From: Diadophis punctatus similis
Lineage: Eukaryota; Chordata; Lepidosauria; Squamata; Dipsadidae
Assembly (NCBI GenBank): GCA_023053685.1
Contig: JALIGW010000013.1
Coordinates: 12,674,001 to 12,738,000 of the forward strand
Length of the DNA stretch: 64,000 nt
Direction of reading: 5' to 3'
In this document: positions 57,501 through 64,000 of the stretch, in pieces
Layout of the letters: every line of letters starts with the position of its first letter
Position numbering within the stretch: the stretch's first letter is position 1
Notes under the pieces: generated by a model
What the model saw: the letters and a program-made list of their open reading frames with translations, nothing else
Told to the model about the DNA's origin: nothing
Databases searched by the model: none
Translations under genes and position numbers: made by a program

Positions 57501-57756
57501 GCCGCCTTGCGTCCCGCCGCGGCTCCCTGCGCAACTCCCTCGCAGCCCTGCGCGCCCGTTGCCCCCTCCCTCGCGAGCTCCCCATGACGCGGGCTGGGGG
57601 GGGGCGCCCGCCGCTCTGTCCTTTGCTCGCGGGCGGGGGCGACTCTGCTCATCCCGCGGGAGGAGCCTGCCTCTCCGCCTCCTCCCCGAGCGCGCGCGCT
57701 GGGGGGGGGGGGGTCGTTCCAGGCGGGGAAATCCACCCGACCCCCCCACCTACCAT
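33158..57756 (-). CDS. DCUN1D2: DCN1-like protein 2, cullin neddylation co-E3, complete spliced CDS
   Basis: Minus-strand join of 57756-57754, 55846-55630, 48163-47995, 42652-42522, 35316-35234, 34784-34688 and 33237-33158. All junctions are GT-AG and in phase, giving 259 residues, the length of human DCUN1D2. The protein has an N-terminal UBA-like region (about 8-45) and a C-terminal potentiating-neddylation (PONY) domain that helps UBC12 transfer NEDD8 to cullins. The three DAD-patch residues that contact cullins fall at D211, A235 and D241, as in the family. Paralogue choice rests on [11 protein letters not shown] and [18 protein letters not shown], which fit DCUN1D2 better than DCUN1D1, and on synteny. 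The C-terminus reads VTGGKRKAS, and YATPVV replaces the usual YARPVV. Exon 1 codes only the initiator Met. Confidence 0.95.
33590..34012 (+). mobile_element. L2/CR1-group LINE 3' fragment in DCUN1D2 intron 6
   Basis: The decayed RT C-terminus and tail include cctttggaataccatacccc, aaccctgctgacgttccaaa and the end ctagagtcactatggcaaga, then tgggcagccctataaatcta. It is related to 24836-25212. The 34013-34463 remainder shows nothing recognisable. Confidence 0.6.
34466..34601. mobile_element. Mariner-type MITE (TA-flanked, AAAATAAGACA ends)
   Basis: Ends CCCTGTTTTCCCCAAAATAA and TTATTTTCGGGGAAACACGG are inverted repeats between TA dinucleotides (34464-34465, 34602-34603). A second copy is at 51473-51607. 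Confidence 0.82.
34688..34784 (-). CDS. DCUN1D2: DCUN1D2 coding exon 6
   Basis: Residues 202-233 ([20 protein letters not shown] to MSNYDEE) plus one base of Gly234. D211 of the cullin-binding patch is in PKDTW. Acceptor cttacacag, donor gtaagt. Confidence 0.95.
35234..35316 (-). CDS. DCUN1D2: DCUN1D2 coding exon 5
   Basis: Completes Asp174 and encodes residues 175-201 ([20 protein letters not shown] to NKFLL). Acceptor atgtctttcag, donor gtaagt. Confidence 0.95.
35447..35786. mobile_element. Pogo/Tigger-like transposon copy (CAGGTAGTCC family)
   Basis: Ends CAGGTAGTTCTTGACTTATG and CATGGTCTACCTG, with TA after the right end. The interior matches the family. No transposase. Confidence 0.8.
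36303..36997. mobile_element. Mariner-type element with CCATATTTTTCG ends and long GC-rich inner repeats
   Basis: Ends CCATATTTTTCGCACTATAA and CCGAATAATATGG lie between TA (36301-36302, 36998-36999). Long inner arms (gcctcccagcaatttgcctc, and the complement near 36845-36875) form a second inverted repeat. The long open frames on both strands are by-products of this GC-rich palindrome. Confidence 0.8.
37310..38440 (-). mobile_element. L1-like LINE fragment (reverse strand)
   Basis: Resembles 23808-24790 in layout and wording (cttcattagaaggaaaaac, gtttaccagagctttataaa). It includes a 56-bp tandem repeat. Family assignment is tentative, as no RT motif is readable. Confidence 0.45.
37925..38048 (+). 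repeat. 56-bp tandem repeat, about 2.2 units
   Basis: Units start at tccacacttttt-type sequences at 37925, 37981 and 38037 (the last partial). The first two differ at a few positions. Confidence 0.85.
39408..39583 (+). mobile_element. 5'-truncated Sauria-type SINE with (AAAT)n(AAAC)n tail
   Basis: aaggacccagattgttgggg to gaggcggtatataagtctca is the 3' half of the 13299 family on the plus strand. It ends in a long (AAAT)n tract with (AAAC)n at its end. A shorter (AAAT)n also lies at about 38978-39001. Confidence 0.8.
39584..40864 (-). other. DCUN1D2 intron 4, central unique part
   Basis: AT-rich sequence with no gene or repeat that I can support. Confidence 0.5.
40865..41915 (+). mobile_element. 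Retroelement 3' end, suspected Penelope-like, interrupted by a hAT
   Basis: After the hAT insert, a frame at about 41485-41551 reads [20 protein letters not shown] and stops. This INRHI-type motif is common at the C-terminus of Penelope-like elements. The long A-rich 3' region contains cactgatgatgttatctaat and ends near aaggacactacagacc. Family call is from memory of motif style, so tentative. Confidence 0.45.
41097..41450. mobile_element. hAT element inserted in the retroelement
   Basis: Ends CAGGAGTGTCAAACTC and GAGTTTGACACCCCTG with a perfect 8-bp duplication, atctagac (41089-41096, 41451-41458). The ends match the 6007 family but the interior (gcccggggcccagatccggc) is different. Confidence 0.87.
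42522..42652 (-). CDS. DCUN1D2: DCUN1D2 coding exon 4
   Basis: Completes Gly130, encodes residues 131-173 ([20 protein letters not shown] to KNPGQKGL) and gives one base of Asp174. Acceptor cttttttaccag-like, donor gtgagt. Confidence 0.95.
43453..44093. mobile_element. Pogo/Tigger-like transposon copy split by a hAT insertion
   Basis: The left end CAGGTACTTCTCAACTTAC is preceded by TA. The body resumes after 43738 and fades at a degenerate right end (cataagttgaagattag). The hAT at 43488-43730 sits 35 bp inside. Confidence 0.75.
43488..43730. mobile_element. hAT (Charlie-type ends) inside a Tigger-like element
   Basis: Ends CAGCAGTTCTCAACC and GGTTGAAAACCACTG with a perfect 8-bp duplication, ctctagtg (43480-43487, 43731-43738). 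The interior forms a hairpin (ttgggttcttttaccctctg and its complement) around TGTGCATGCGCA. Confidence 0.9.
44094..45941 (-). other. DCUN1D2 intron 3, unresolved part
   Basis: AT-rich. On the minus strand 44340-44800 may be a decayed retroelement coding region, but stops are frequent and I cannot name it. Nothing else is recognised. Confidence 0.4.
45950..46084. mobile_element. Palindromic hAT MITE
   Basis: It starts CAGGGGTCCCCAAACTTGGC and ends GTTTGAAGACCTCTG, with inner arms acttcaactcccagaattc and its complement around aactttg. Flanks ctgtagtg and ttgtagtg (45942-45949, 46085-46092) match at 7 of 8 bases. It is a relative of 4050-4185. Confidence 0.82.
46640..46880 (+). mobile_element. 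Ancient L2-group reverse-transcriptase relic
   Basis: The translated frame [20 protein letters not shown] aligns by eye with DYCNALYMGLPLKSIRRLQL of the 6920-7669 LINE. It is heavily decayed and has no 3' tail. Confidence 0.5.
47134..47504. mobile_element. Pogo/Tigger-like transposon copy (CAGGTAGTCC family)
   Basis: Ends CAGGTAGTCCTCGATTTATG and GTCGAGGACTACCTG, preceded by TA. One of the better preserved copies. Confidence 0.85.
47995..48163 (-). CDS. DCUN1D2: DCUN1D2 coding exon 3
   Basis: Completes Asp74, encodes residues 75-129 ([20 protein letters not shown] to DGMTEL) and gives two bases of Gly130. EF-hand-like DPQDDNKIG loop at the start of the PONY domain. Acceptor caaatacag, donor gtgagt. 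Confidence 0.95.
48966..49305. mobile_element. Pogo/Tigger-like transposon copy (CAGGTAGTCC family)
   Basis: Ends CAGGTAGTCCTCAACTTAC and GTTAAGCGCTACCTG between TA dinucleotides. No coding capacity. Confidence 0.84.
49306..50814 (-). other. DCUN1D2 intron 2, unique part
   Basis: AT-rich. No exon or recognisable repeat. Confidence 0.5.
50815..51048 (-). mobile_element. tRNA-derived SINE with LINE-like tail
   Basis: On the minus strand a head with taaggtattggcctagacat and agttctagtcccacc is followed by gtgatttagggctagttact and a tail accttgagttatttataaag. It is the same broad family as 10914-11108. Confidence 0.72.
51473..51607. mobile_element. Mariner-type MITE (second copy)
   Basis: Ends CCCTGTTTCCCTCAAAATAA and TTATTTTCAGGGAAACATGG between TA (51471-51472, 51608-51609). 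Nearly the same interior as 34466-34601. Confidence 0.83.
51851..53071. mobile_element. Large hAT-like element inside the Tigger-like element
   Basis: Ends CAGGGATGAAATG and ATTTCACCCCTG with a perfect 8-bp duplication, gttttgcc (51843-51850, 53072-53079). The interior contains a CR1-like scrap (ggttggactagatgacctct, 52039-52058), a pyrimidine tract near 52840-52900 and the insertion at 52676-52752. No transposase is readable. Confidence 0.82.
52676..52752. mobile_element. Small palindromic hAT MITE, third nesting level
   Basis: Ends CAGGAGTCTCCAAAGTTTGC and AAGTTTGGAGACTCC. The flanks aatttaaag repeat exactly (52667-52675, 52753-52761). A shortened relative of 45950-46084. Confidence 0.75.
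53391..54928 (-). other. DCUN1D2 intron 2, right part
   Basis: Mostly unique AT-rich DNA. The minus-strand stretch around 54120-54290 (gtgaaatagacagggcagag) looks like a decayed tRNA-SINE body, low confidence. Confidence 0.4.
54929..55308. mobile_element. Pogo/Tigger-like transposon copy (CAGGTAGTCC family)
   Basis: Ends CAGGTAGTTCCCGATTCAC and GTCGAGGACTACCTG between TA dinucleotides. About 320 bp from coding exon 2 of DCUN1D2. Confidence 0.85.
55630..55846 (-). CDS. DCUN1D2: DCUN1D2 coding exon 2
   Basis: Residues 2-73 ([20 protein letters not shown], then [20 protein letters not shown] to LEQLYNRYK) plus one base of Asp74. Contains the UBA-like region. The acceptor gcatcccaaag precedes His2 directly, so the start codon is in the previous exon. 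Confidence 0.95.
55847..57753 (-). other. DCUN1D2: DCUN1D2 intron 1
   Basis: The distal part (55847-56950) is AT-rich with nothing recognised. From about 57070 it becomes CpG-rich. (GGCC)n lies at 57355-57374 and a G run at 57701-57713. Confidence 0.7.
57754..57756 (-). CDS. DCUN1D2: DCUN1D2 coding exon 1 (initiator Met only)
   Basis: On the minus strand ctgctgataaaATG is followed at once by the donor gtaggt. The 5' UTR lies in the CpG island from 57757 upward. Exon 2 then starts at His2, matching the known HKLKS N-terminus of the family. Confidence 0.88.
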
Positions 57757-57845
57757 TTTATCAGCAGGGCTTTCACCCAACTTCACTCGCCAGCGCGGCC
57801 GCTGCCGCCGCTGTTGCCGCCGCCGCCGCCAGTACAGCTTGTTTC

Positions 57846-57856
57846 TGCGCACGCGC
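57846..57856. promoter_or_regulatory. NRF1-like site
   Basis: TGCGCACGCGC, close to the NRF1 consensus, about 90 bp upstream of the DCUN1D2 start codon. Position suits a TATA-less housekeeping promoter. Confidence 0.5.
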
Positions 57857-58055
57857 GGGTCGTCTTTCCCTTTACCCTTCTCTTCCTCTCCTCCTCCTCC
57901 CCCAGTTCGCGGGCTTCAACTGGCGGGCATCGTCCGCACGGCACGGTTCAAGAAACCCCACTGCGCCCCGTTCCTCTTTTTCTCTCGCTCCCGCTTCACA
58001 ACTACTTCGACCTGGAGGATGCGGAGGAGATTCACCCGGGCCCAGCTAGAGCTAG

Positions 58056-58074
58056 AACTATGTTACCCATGAGG
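58056..58074. promoter_or_regulatory. Degenerate ZNF143/THAP11-like site
   Basis: aactatgttacccatgagg resembles the ACTACAnnTCCCAnnATGC consensus with several mismatches. Confidence 0.3.
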
Positions 58075-58513
58075 CCCTCTGGCCTAACCATCTGGTTGCA
58101 TAGATTTATGGATAGACGTGTGCGCAGCCTGCAGCTTCCGCTTCAATTTTATACAATTGTTGGGCAGAAAACAACGGAAAACTCAGCAGTTTAATTCAGT
58201 TGTGATTGGACAGAAATACATGCTTTCTTCACTCCCAAGTCTATTGGTTGTGGTGAACCCCCCCCCCCTAGATTCCGTTCAGCGCTAGAATTAGGCTAGC
58301 CGAGGCTCTCTGGACGGACTTATATGGAAACTGCATAACCTCTTGTCTAACCTTTTTTGTTACTACTGAATGAAAGCAAAACTTACATTTTTGAATTTTC
58401 CCTCGTTTGTAAGGGCAATTTTCTCTCTTCGTGAGTAAAGAGTGCCAACGAAACCTCAAAGTTTCCTACACCAAGTTTCATACTTCTATAATACTGCTAC
58501 TGCCCGGGGAAAT

Positions 58514-58611
58514 GGGTTGCTTCCCACAATGCACCACACTTTCCCCTTCACTACATTTCCCACAGCGCACCGCAGCCACAGGCCAGGAAACTACAATCCC
58601 CAGAAGGCGCA
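58514..58611 (+). promoter_or_regulatory. TMCO3: Cluster of three ZNF143/THAP11-type motifs at the TMCO3 promoter
   Basis: ttgcttcccacaatgcacc (58517-58535), cactacatttcccacagcgc (58549-58568) and aactacaatccccagaaggc (58589-58608) all match the SBS-type consensus ACTACAnTTCCCAnnATGC well. Such motifs mark TATA-less and bidirectional promoters. They lie just before a strong candidate first-exon donor. Confidence 0.6.
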
Positions 58612-59060
58612 AAAGCCGGGTAAGCGAGGCAGACGGCGGCTAGGTGGTCCGGAGTTACGCTCCCCCCCCGCCCGTCTCGCGTGGCGCTCAGGAGGTCGCA
58701 GGGCGGCTGAGCGAGGGCCGAAGGCTGGCGTGGGCTTTGGCTGTAAAGGGCGGCGGCGTTCAACCGCCGTCCGCTCTGATGGGGGAGGGCTGAGGGAGCA
58801 CCATTGGGCACCTGAGAGCAGGTGGAAGGGCGGGGAGGGGGCTTGGCGATGGGGACGTGGCTCGGACTCTCCTGCCTGAGGCGATGCCACTCGTCCGTCG
58901 GCGGAGCCGGGGGAAGGAGGAGGAGTTGGAGGAGAGGGGCAAATACAGCGGTAGGTCGGATTGGAGGAGTGAAGAGAAGTGAGGGGCGGTGGCACCATCG
59001 GGGTGTTTCTAGGGCAGGGAGAGGTCGGAGTGGGTTTTTACTCTGGTTTTAACTGGGACG
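58560..59060 (+). promoter_or_regulatory. TMCO3: CpG-rich region with candidate TMCO3 non-coding exon 1
   Basis: GC-rich and CpG-dense. Two donors could end a non-coding first exon: ccg/gtaagc at 58620 and cagcg/gtaggt at 58951. The second would make the exon a few hundred bases long. No transcript evidence is available, so the choice is open. Confidence 0.5.
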
Positions 59061-62000
59061 GGGGAGGGGACGGGGAGAGTGGAAACAGGCCCAGGAACCC
59101 TTAAACGACCCTCTCTTTTCCTTCCTCTTTATTTTTCGGTAGAAATTGGCAAAGAGCGTGTCTGCAGCTGCCGTTTATTTCCTCCCCTTAAAATATGCCC
59201 TGGAAAGGAAAAGGAGGCTTTTCTAAACTGGTGTTTGTTTGAAACTGGACCTACCAGGACGCTGGTGATAAGCCTAGCCTCAAATACGATGGGGGTTTCA
59301 TTACAGCAGCTTCGCTCCCATTCAGCGCACTTAGGAGGAGATGGGGGAAATGCCTCCTGAGCAGCCTATTTCTCCCTGTGGTGTTTTTCAGGTATGTGGG
59401 TCAACAGTGATTTTCCTCCTCAACTCTGCTGGCTTTGAGGATGGAAGCCCACTAAAAGGCACCAGGATGGGAGAGGCTGGTTTTAGGTCGTCTTACCCAT
59501 GCTTCTGTGCTATATTGTCCTTTTTGCGTAAATAACCATCAATATTAAAAAGGCAAGTTGGTAACCTCAAATGATTCTTGAAATGAGCTATATAGAAATG
59601 TATGTACACCTACCAATTCCTCTCTGTTTGCTTTAACTGGTGTTCTAATGAACATTTCAAAAATGCCGTTTGTAATATAATGGATTTACTGCTTCAACAT
59701 CTATAGTAGCACCTTAAGCTTAGATCCGGACTCTGTTAAGCAAATAACTATGCAAGCAGCTATCAAAGTTAATCAATAGCAGCTGGCAATCCATAATTTT
59801 GATAAGAGTCAGCCCAGTTTACTTTCCCCCCCAGTGTTTGCAAGATTAGTAGTGAGGATGGTTAAGAATTGTGATCTTGTTTGAAGATGGTCTTTTCTGT
59901 CAACATTGAAAATGCATTACAGGAGTATATATAAGGTATAATTGGTTATGAACTAAAGAAAAAAATTCGAGCTATGAACTAAAAGGCTAACAAATGTGTA
60001 CTCTAGAAGTACCAAAAATAGCTGGAATATACACATTTACACTATGGGAACAGGATAGTAAATGGACAGAAGGCAACATCGGCAATAGCAGAGGGTAAAA
60101 TTGTAGCTGTGCTACTGAAGATTGTAGGATGAAAACATGCTGTAGAACAAGATCTTGAAGGCATCGTCTCAGTGGTTTGACAAATATAAAGAAGGAAACT
60201 GTTAAGCAGAATATGAACTGTTCTAGTAAAAAAAAACACGACCATCCGAAAGGAAGGCAAGAACAGGATAAGAAAAAGAAATATGACAAACAAGTTAATA
60301 TAGAATAGTTGGATAGGATAAGAACATGATATAGGGCAGTGATGGCGAACCTTTTTAGGTTCGCGTGCCAAAAAGGGGTGTGTGTGCGCGCTAGCGCTCT
60401 CTCGCGTGCCCACACCCATTCCCTCCCCCCACGCATGCGCACAACACCCCCCCATGCTGCCCCCTGCGCATGCGCACACCCCCCCACCCCCGCGCAAAGG
60501 CCTTACCGGAGCCTGGGCCGGTAAAAAACGTCGAAACGGGCAAACCGGAAGTTCGGGAAAATGCACTTCCGGTTTGTCTGTTTTGTAGTTTTTTGCATTC
60601 CGGGGCTTCAGGGAGCTTCCCTGAACCCTCCGGAGTGCAAAAAACAGCTCACCGGCAAACCGGAAGTGCGTTTTTCCGCACTTCCGGTTTGCCGGTGGGC
60701 AACGCTCGCGTGCCCTCCGTTATGGCTCCGCGTGCCACCTGTGGCACGCATGCCATAGGTTCGCCACCACGGATATAGGGAATGGCTATAGGGAATTTAA
60801 ATGCAAGAACTATACAATTTAAATTAGTGTATACGTATATTGATCTTAAATATTTTACATATGGGGATGGTACTTTTGGAATTTTGAGAATATGCTGTGC
60901 ATTCATGATGAGGAATTATGAATCTTGCCTACTAACTTCATGGCTATAATAGTGAACATTTCCCATAATGAGGTTGCTTCACGCTGTAACCTACCCACCA
61001 GCCTAAAGATAGTTCTTATCATTCCATTTCACTTACGTTTTGCTCACAGATCTGGCCAGGTGGACACACTTCTGAACAAAGAGTAATCCACCATTTTTGA
61101 TTTTCCAAGCAAGCCTGCTGGGCTTGAAGCATTTTAATAAATACGATATTAAAGACTGGTGATCTGCTTTGTAGTATTCCAATTTCTCATTTAATTTTAT
61201 TTCAATAAAGTTTTTTTTAAAAAATATCAAGAGAAGTGGGGTAGTGGGGGGAAATGTATACAGGTATTATGTACTTATGGTACTCTAAATTAATGTGAGG
61301 CAGAATAAGATTTGGAAAAAAAAACCAGGAAGAGCTTATCCTAGAAGCCCAGGAATGGGGAAATACTGTTTTCGATATTAAAGGTTATGTTCCATTTGTG
61401 TAATCAGTTAGCAGCCAGCATTGTGGGTAAGGCTAGAGCTAAAATTCATTATGACTGGATCCAGAAGCGGCAACACCCTTTTTCTTTGTTTTAGCTCTTT
61501 TACTTAAGGTAGTTTGCAAAACAACATTTATAGTTGGAAAAGATATATTGGAAAGTGGAAGTGAAGGAAAAACAATATGAGAGAAACAGAAAAGGAGAAA
61601 TGAGAGTCCTGTGGGATATGTGTTTGAATGGCAGAAAGAAGTGAGGAGGGAATCTTATATAGGAGGATAGATTTTTAGTAAGGAACATTAATATGAGAAT
61701 ATGTAAAGGAATATTCGCCCCTTTTAAAGAAAACTTTGAATTTTAATTATTGTAAAAAATAACCATTTTACTTTTATTGTTTTAAAATACAGCACTGGTA
61801 CTGTCAATTATCTACATAAGAAGAAGCAACCATACCTAGGGGAAAAGAGATTAGGATATTCTTCAGTTCGGTTCAACCTTTCAGTTTTGAAAGATGTTAA
61901 CTGGTGTTATGTTTTGTACCAAAACCAGGCAAAGAAAGAAGGTATTTCTAATGCAAAGGAATTTAAATGTGAACAAAGAAGAACCTAACCTAGTTTATCC

Positions 62001-62174
62001 TCATGTTTGCCAAAATTTGAATTCGTATTTAATTCAGAGGTCCTACAGTGTGTTATAGAGAAACACTCATTAAGTGGTCTTACTGTATGCATATTTGAAA
62101 TGCAAAAGACTTATGACAGAAAGTTTGGCATATTTTCTAAGTGGCATTCCACAGCCTGTAATAAAAACTGGACA
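59061..62174 (+). other. TMCO3: TMCO3 intron 1 and 5' UTR
   Basis: Between the CpG island and the first coding exon. It holds one hAT element (60337-60772), and the rest is AT-rich with nothing recognised. The acceptor for the coding exon is probably tttaattcag at about 62038, giving a short 5' UTR. ttcctaacctag near 61995 is an alternative. Confidence 0.5.
60337..60772. mobile_element. hAT element in TMCO3 intron 1
   Basis: Ends CAGTGATGGCGAACC and GGTTCGCCACCACGG with a perfect 8-bp duplication, atataggg (60329-60336, 60773-60780). The interior has hairpins around accggaagt and carries ACGCATGCGCA (60431-60441) and TGCGCATGCGCA (60465-60476). Confidence 0.88.
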
Positions 62175-62621
62175 ATGAGTATAACTGGATTTATTTCACT
62201 ATGGGTACTGGTCTTACTGCTTTGCTGCCAACTAATAACCCATGCAGAACACGAGGACATAGTGAAACATGCAATAAAGCTGCATCGTGGAAGAGGAGTT
62301 GCTATTAGTCAGAAGAAACAGTGGCTTATAGAAAACTGCAGAAAATTATCTGGACTTTTACATCAGAAGAACGTGGTTCTCAACAAACTGAAAAGCGCAA
62401 TAAGAGCAGTGGAAAAGGATTCAGGATTGTCATTGGAAGAGAGGACTTTTCAGGTTCACACATTCGAAATTTTTCAAAAAGAACTAAATGAAAGCGAAAA
62501 TTCAGTCTTTCAAGCAATCTATGGGCTCCAAAGAGCTCTGCAAGGTGATTATAAAGATGTTGTAAACATGAAGGAAAGTAGTCATCAGCGGCTGGAAGCT
62601 TTGAGAGAGGCCGCAATAAAG
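62175..62621 (+). CDS. TMCO3: TMCO3 first coding exon
   Basis: Residues 1-149, ending REAAIK before donor gtaagc. Contains the signal peptide and the first coiled-coil. Confidence 0.94.
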
Positions 62622-63515
62622 GTAAGCTCTTTGGGACCTTCAAACTCTAATGTTTTACAAAGATGAAGCATGAACAAAGCTATACCCAAAGCTGAAGATA
62701 CTAATCTTTTGCATACCCAACATTCAACATTGCATTCCTTTTACAAAGGATGTGTAGGGTTGAATGATTACAAAAGCCTTTTAGTTCTGCTATCTGAAAG
62801 AACTTCAGCTAGAATAACCCAATACATCCTTCATTTTGTTTTTTCTGCCTGGGCAGAGGAAGGAAGCATCTTGCTCTCACATTCATGTGCATGCTTTTCT
62901 CACATTAGACTCCAGCATAATATTATGGTTTGCTAGGCTACTTGTCTTATTTCCCACAACTTTATACAACACAATAAAAGTATGCAAGCCAAACTGAGCT
63001 GCTTTGTGGGGGAAACAGTACAATACAAATACATACAGTTGTGACAGTAGAAAGAATACATGTTTTTTGTGGTTTTTTTCTATTCTAAATTAGATATAAT
63101 TTAATTTCTCATCTTATAATTTAGATATAATTATAATTTCTCATCTTCAAAACAATATTTTAGAAATGTAAAGTATCACCCAATTTTATTGCGTAGCTTG
63201 CTGCTACTAATAGCTGAAGGCAAAGAAAAAGCTTTCCTGTGATTTTTCAGAAGTCAATTTTTTTCATTAAAGTCAAAATTTGACAAAGCATTTTGAGCTT
63301 TGAGTAACCATTCAGCTTTTAATATATTTTGACAGGAGGAAACAGAATATGTTGAACTTTTAGCAGCAGAGAAGCATCAAGCTGAAGCCCTGAAAAACAT
63401 GCAGCATCAAAATAAAAGTCTGTCTATTCTTGATGAGATTCTTGAAGATGTAAGAAAAGCAGCTGATAGACTAGAAGAGGAAATAGGAGAACACGCCTTT
63501 GATGACAACAAGTCA
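62175..63515 (+). CDS. TMCO3: TMCO3, transmembrane and coiled-coil domain protein 3 (N-terminal part)
   Basis: Join of 62175-62621 and 63336-63515, phase-0 junction, 209 residues, continuing past the window through donor gtaagt at 63516. It starts [20 protein letters not shown], a signal-peptide-like segment, followed by an amphipathic coiled-coil region with [25 protein letters not shown] and [20 protein letters not shown]3 is a CPA2-family putative Na+ or K+/H+ antiporter; its membrane antiporter domain is downstream of this window. NES in KELNESENS is a possible N-glycosylation site. The frame is open upstream to an ATG at 62007, but the signal peptide and human alignment favour 62175. Confidence 0.94.
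62622..63335 (+). other. TMCO3: TMCO3 intron between coding exons 1 and 2
   Basis: 714 bp with acceptor atattttgacag. AT-rich, no repeat recognised. Confidence 0.7.
63336..63515 (+). CDS. TMCO3: TMCO3 second coding exon
   Basis: Residues 150-209 ([20 protein letters not shown] to EHAFDDNKS), exactly 60 codons, donor gtaagt. Coiled-coil heptads are visible. Confidence 0.94.
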
Positions 63516-64000
63516 GTAAGTTTATTTAGAAACTGTCTTTCTAGCTGTAAATGAGATAATTTATGTTTTATTTTCTCATTTTTCCAAAAAACAAGTTTCT
63601 GAAAGAAAACAAAAAGCAATTATTCTATTCCTTGTTGGAATGTAATTTTTAAAGACTATGAAGTGTGGAGGAATTAAAAAAAAAACAAAATATATTTCAA
63701 CACTATGAGGAAATAGGCAAGTAGTAAAAAGTAGCATAGCTGCGCTATTCTGTGTAACTGTAAAAAAATAGCTTACATATCCTGAGATTAAAAATATGAA
63801 CAGTAAAATAATAGATATTTAAGGGTAATGTTATACCCTGAATATATGATAAAGCAATATAAACTGAAAATATAAATTCTGCAGTGACTGTGCTTATAAA
63901 TACTTGAAAATCATTACATCCAAAAGGAATAGATGTATATAGTCTGCATACTTTAATAGTTTTCATTGTTTTTCTTTTTTTAAAAAAATCTAATGACAAT
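63516..64000 (+). other. TMCO3: TMCO3 next intron (partial)
   Basis: AT-rich intronic sequence to the window end. No exon or repeat recognised. Confidence 0.7.

Larger units (their letters stand above)
57070..58060. promoter_or_regulatory. DCUN1D2: CpG island over DCUN1D2 exon 1
   Basis: GC-rich and dense in CpG by eye, unlike the surrounding AT-rich DNA. It covers the first exon and donor of DCUN1D2, (GCC)n near 57795-57833 and an NRF1-like TGCGCACGCGC at 57846-57856. It has no TATA box. The plus-strand 406-codon open frame across it is an effect of composition. Confidence 0.8.

Noticed and set aside
56974..58194. A 406-codon plus-strand open frame over the DCUN1D2 CpG island, the longest ATG-to-stop frame in the window
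   Set aside because: It is antisense to DCUN1D2 exon 1, in GC-rich DNA where stops are rare, low-complexity (Pro, Arg, Ser, Gly) and overlapped by similar frames on the other strand. No domain is visible.
58431..59052. Overlapping frames around the TMCO3 promoter
   Set aside because: CpG-island composition. TMCO3 coding starts only at 62175, and the first exon appears to be non-coding.
62007..62174. In-frame upstream ATG that would extend TMCO3 by 56 residues
   Set aside because: It would bury the signal peptide and does not fit the family N-terminus. It probably lies partly in the intron and 5' UTR.

Overview
This window is nuclear DNA of a vertebrate, most likely a squamate reptile and probably a snake. 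Three multi-exon genes with GT-AG introns are present. The repeats are typical of squamates: tRNA-derived SINEs with a BovB-like tail of the Sauria SINE type, L2/CR1-group LINE tails ending in (AAAT)n, a TA-flanked DNA transposon with CAGGTAGTCCTCGACTTAC ends, and many hAT elements with 8-bp target duplications. The species call is an inference from repeats, because no species-diagnostic gene is present.

Layout. ADPRHL1 lies on the minus strand. Seven coding exons between 8980 and 28262 encode a complete 354-residue ARH2 pseudo-ADP-ribosylhydrolase. An alternative giant last exon at 1-2170 stays open for 723 codons and runs off the window edge. DCUN1D2 is also on the minus strand. Seven coding exons between 33158 and 57756 encode a complete 259-residue DCN1-like cullin-neddylation co-factor. 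TMCO3 is on the plus strand, head to head with DCUN1D2 across a CpG-rich interval (about 57.07-59.05 kb). Its first two coding exons are visible at 62175-62621 and 63336-63515, and the gene continues past the right edge. The order ADPRHL1-DCUN1D2-TMCO3 with these orientations matches the human 13q34 block.

How the genes relate. They share a conserved syntenic block, not a pathway. ADPRHL1 is a heart-restricted protein, DCUN1D2 acts on cullin-RING ligases, and TMCO3 is a putative cation/proton antiporter. DCUN1D2 and TMCO3 appear to share a housekeeping bidirectional promoter with NRF1-like and ZNF143/THAP11-like sites. ADPRHL1 has a TATA box and a CArG-like box, which fits a muscle gene.

Introns and intergenic DNA are full of nested transposons, many datable by target-site duplications. 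These include a three-level nest at 51776-53390, a solo LTR interrupted by a hAT element at 29640-30610, a hAT inside a hAT at 16293-16727, and several palindromic elements with perfect or nearly perfect arms. The most informative signal is the ADPRHL1 isoform switch: the stop codon of the short isoform overlaps the splice donor that leads to the long isoform. I found no prokaryotic-type operons, CRISPR arrays, tRNA or rRNA genes, and no convincing new defence or metabolic system. One unidentified ORF pair at 19737-20493 remains unexplained.
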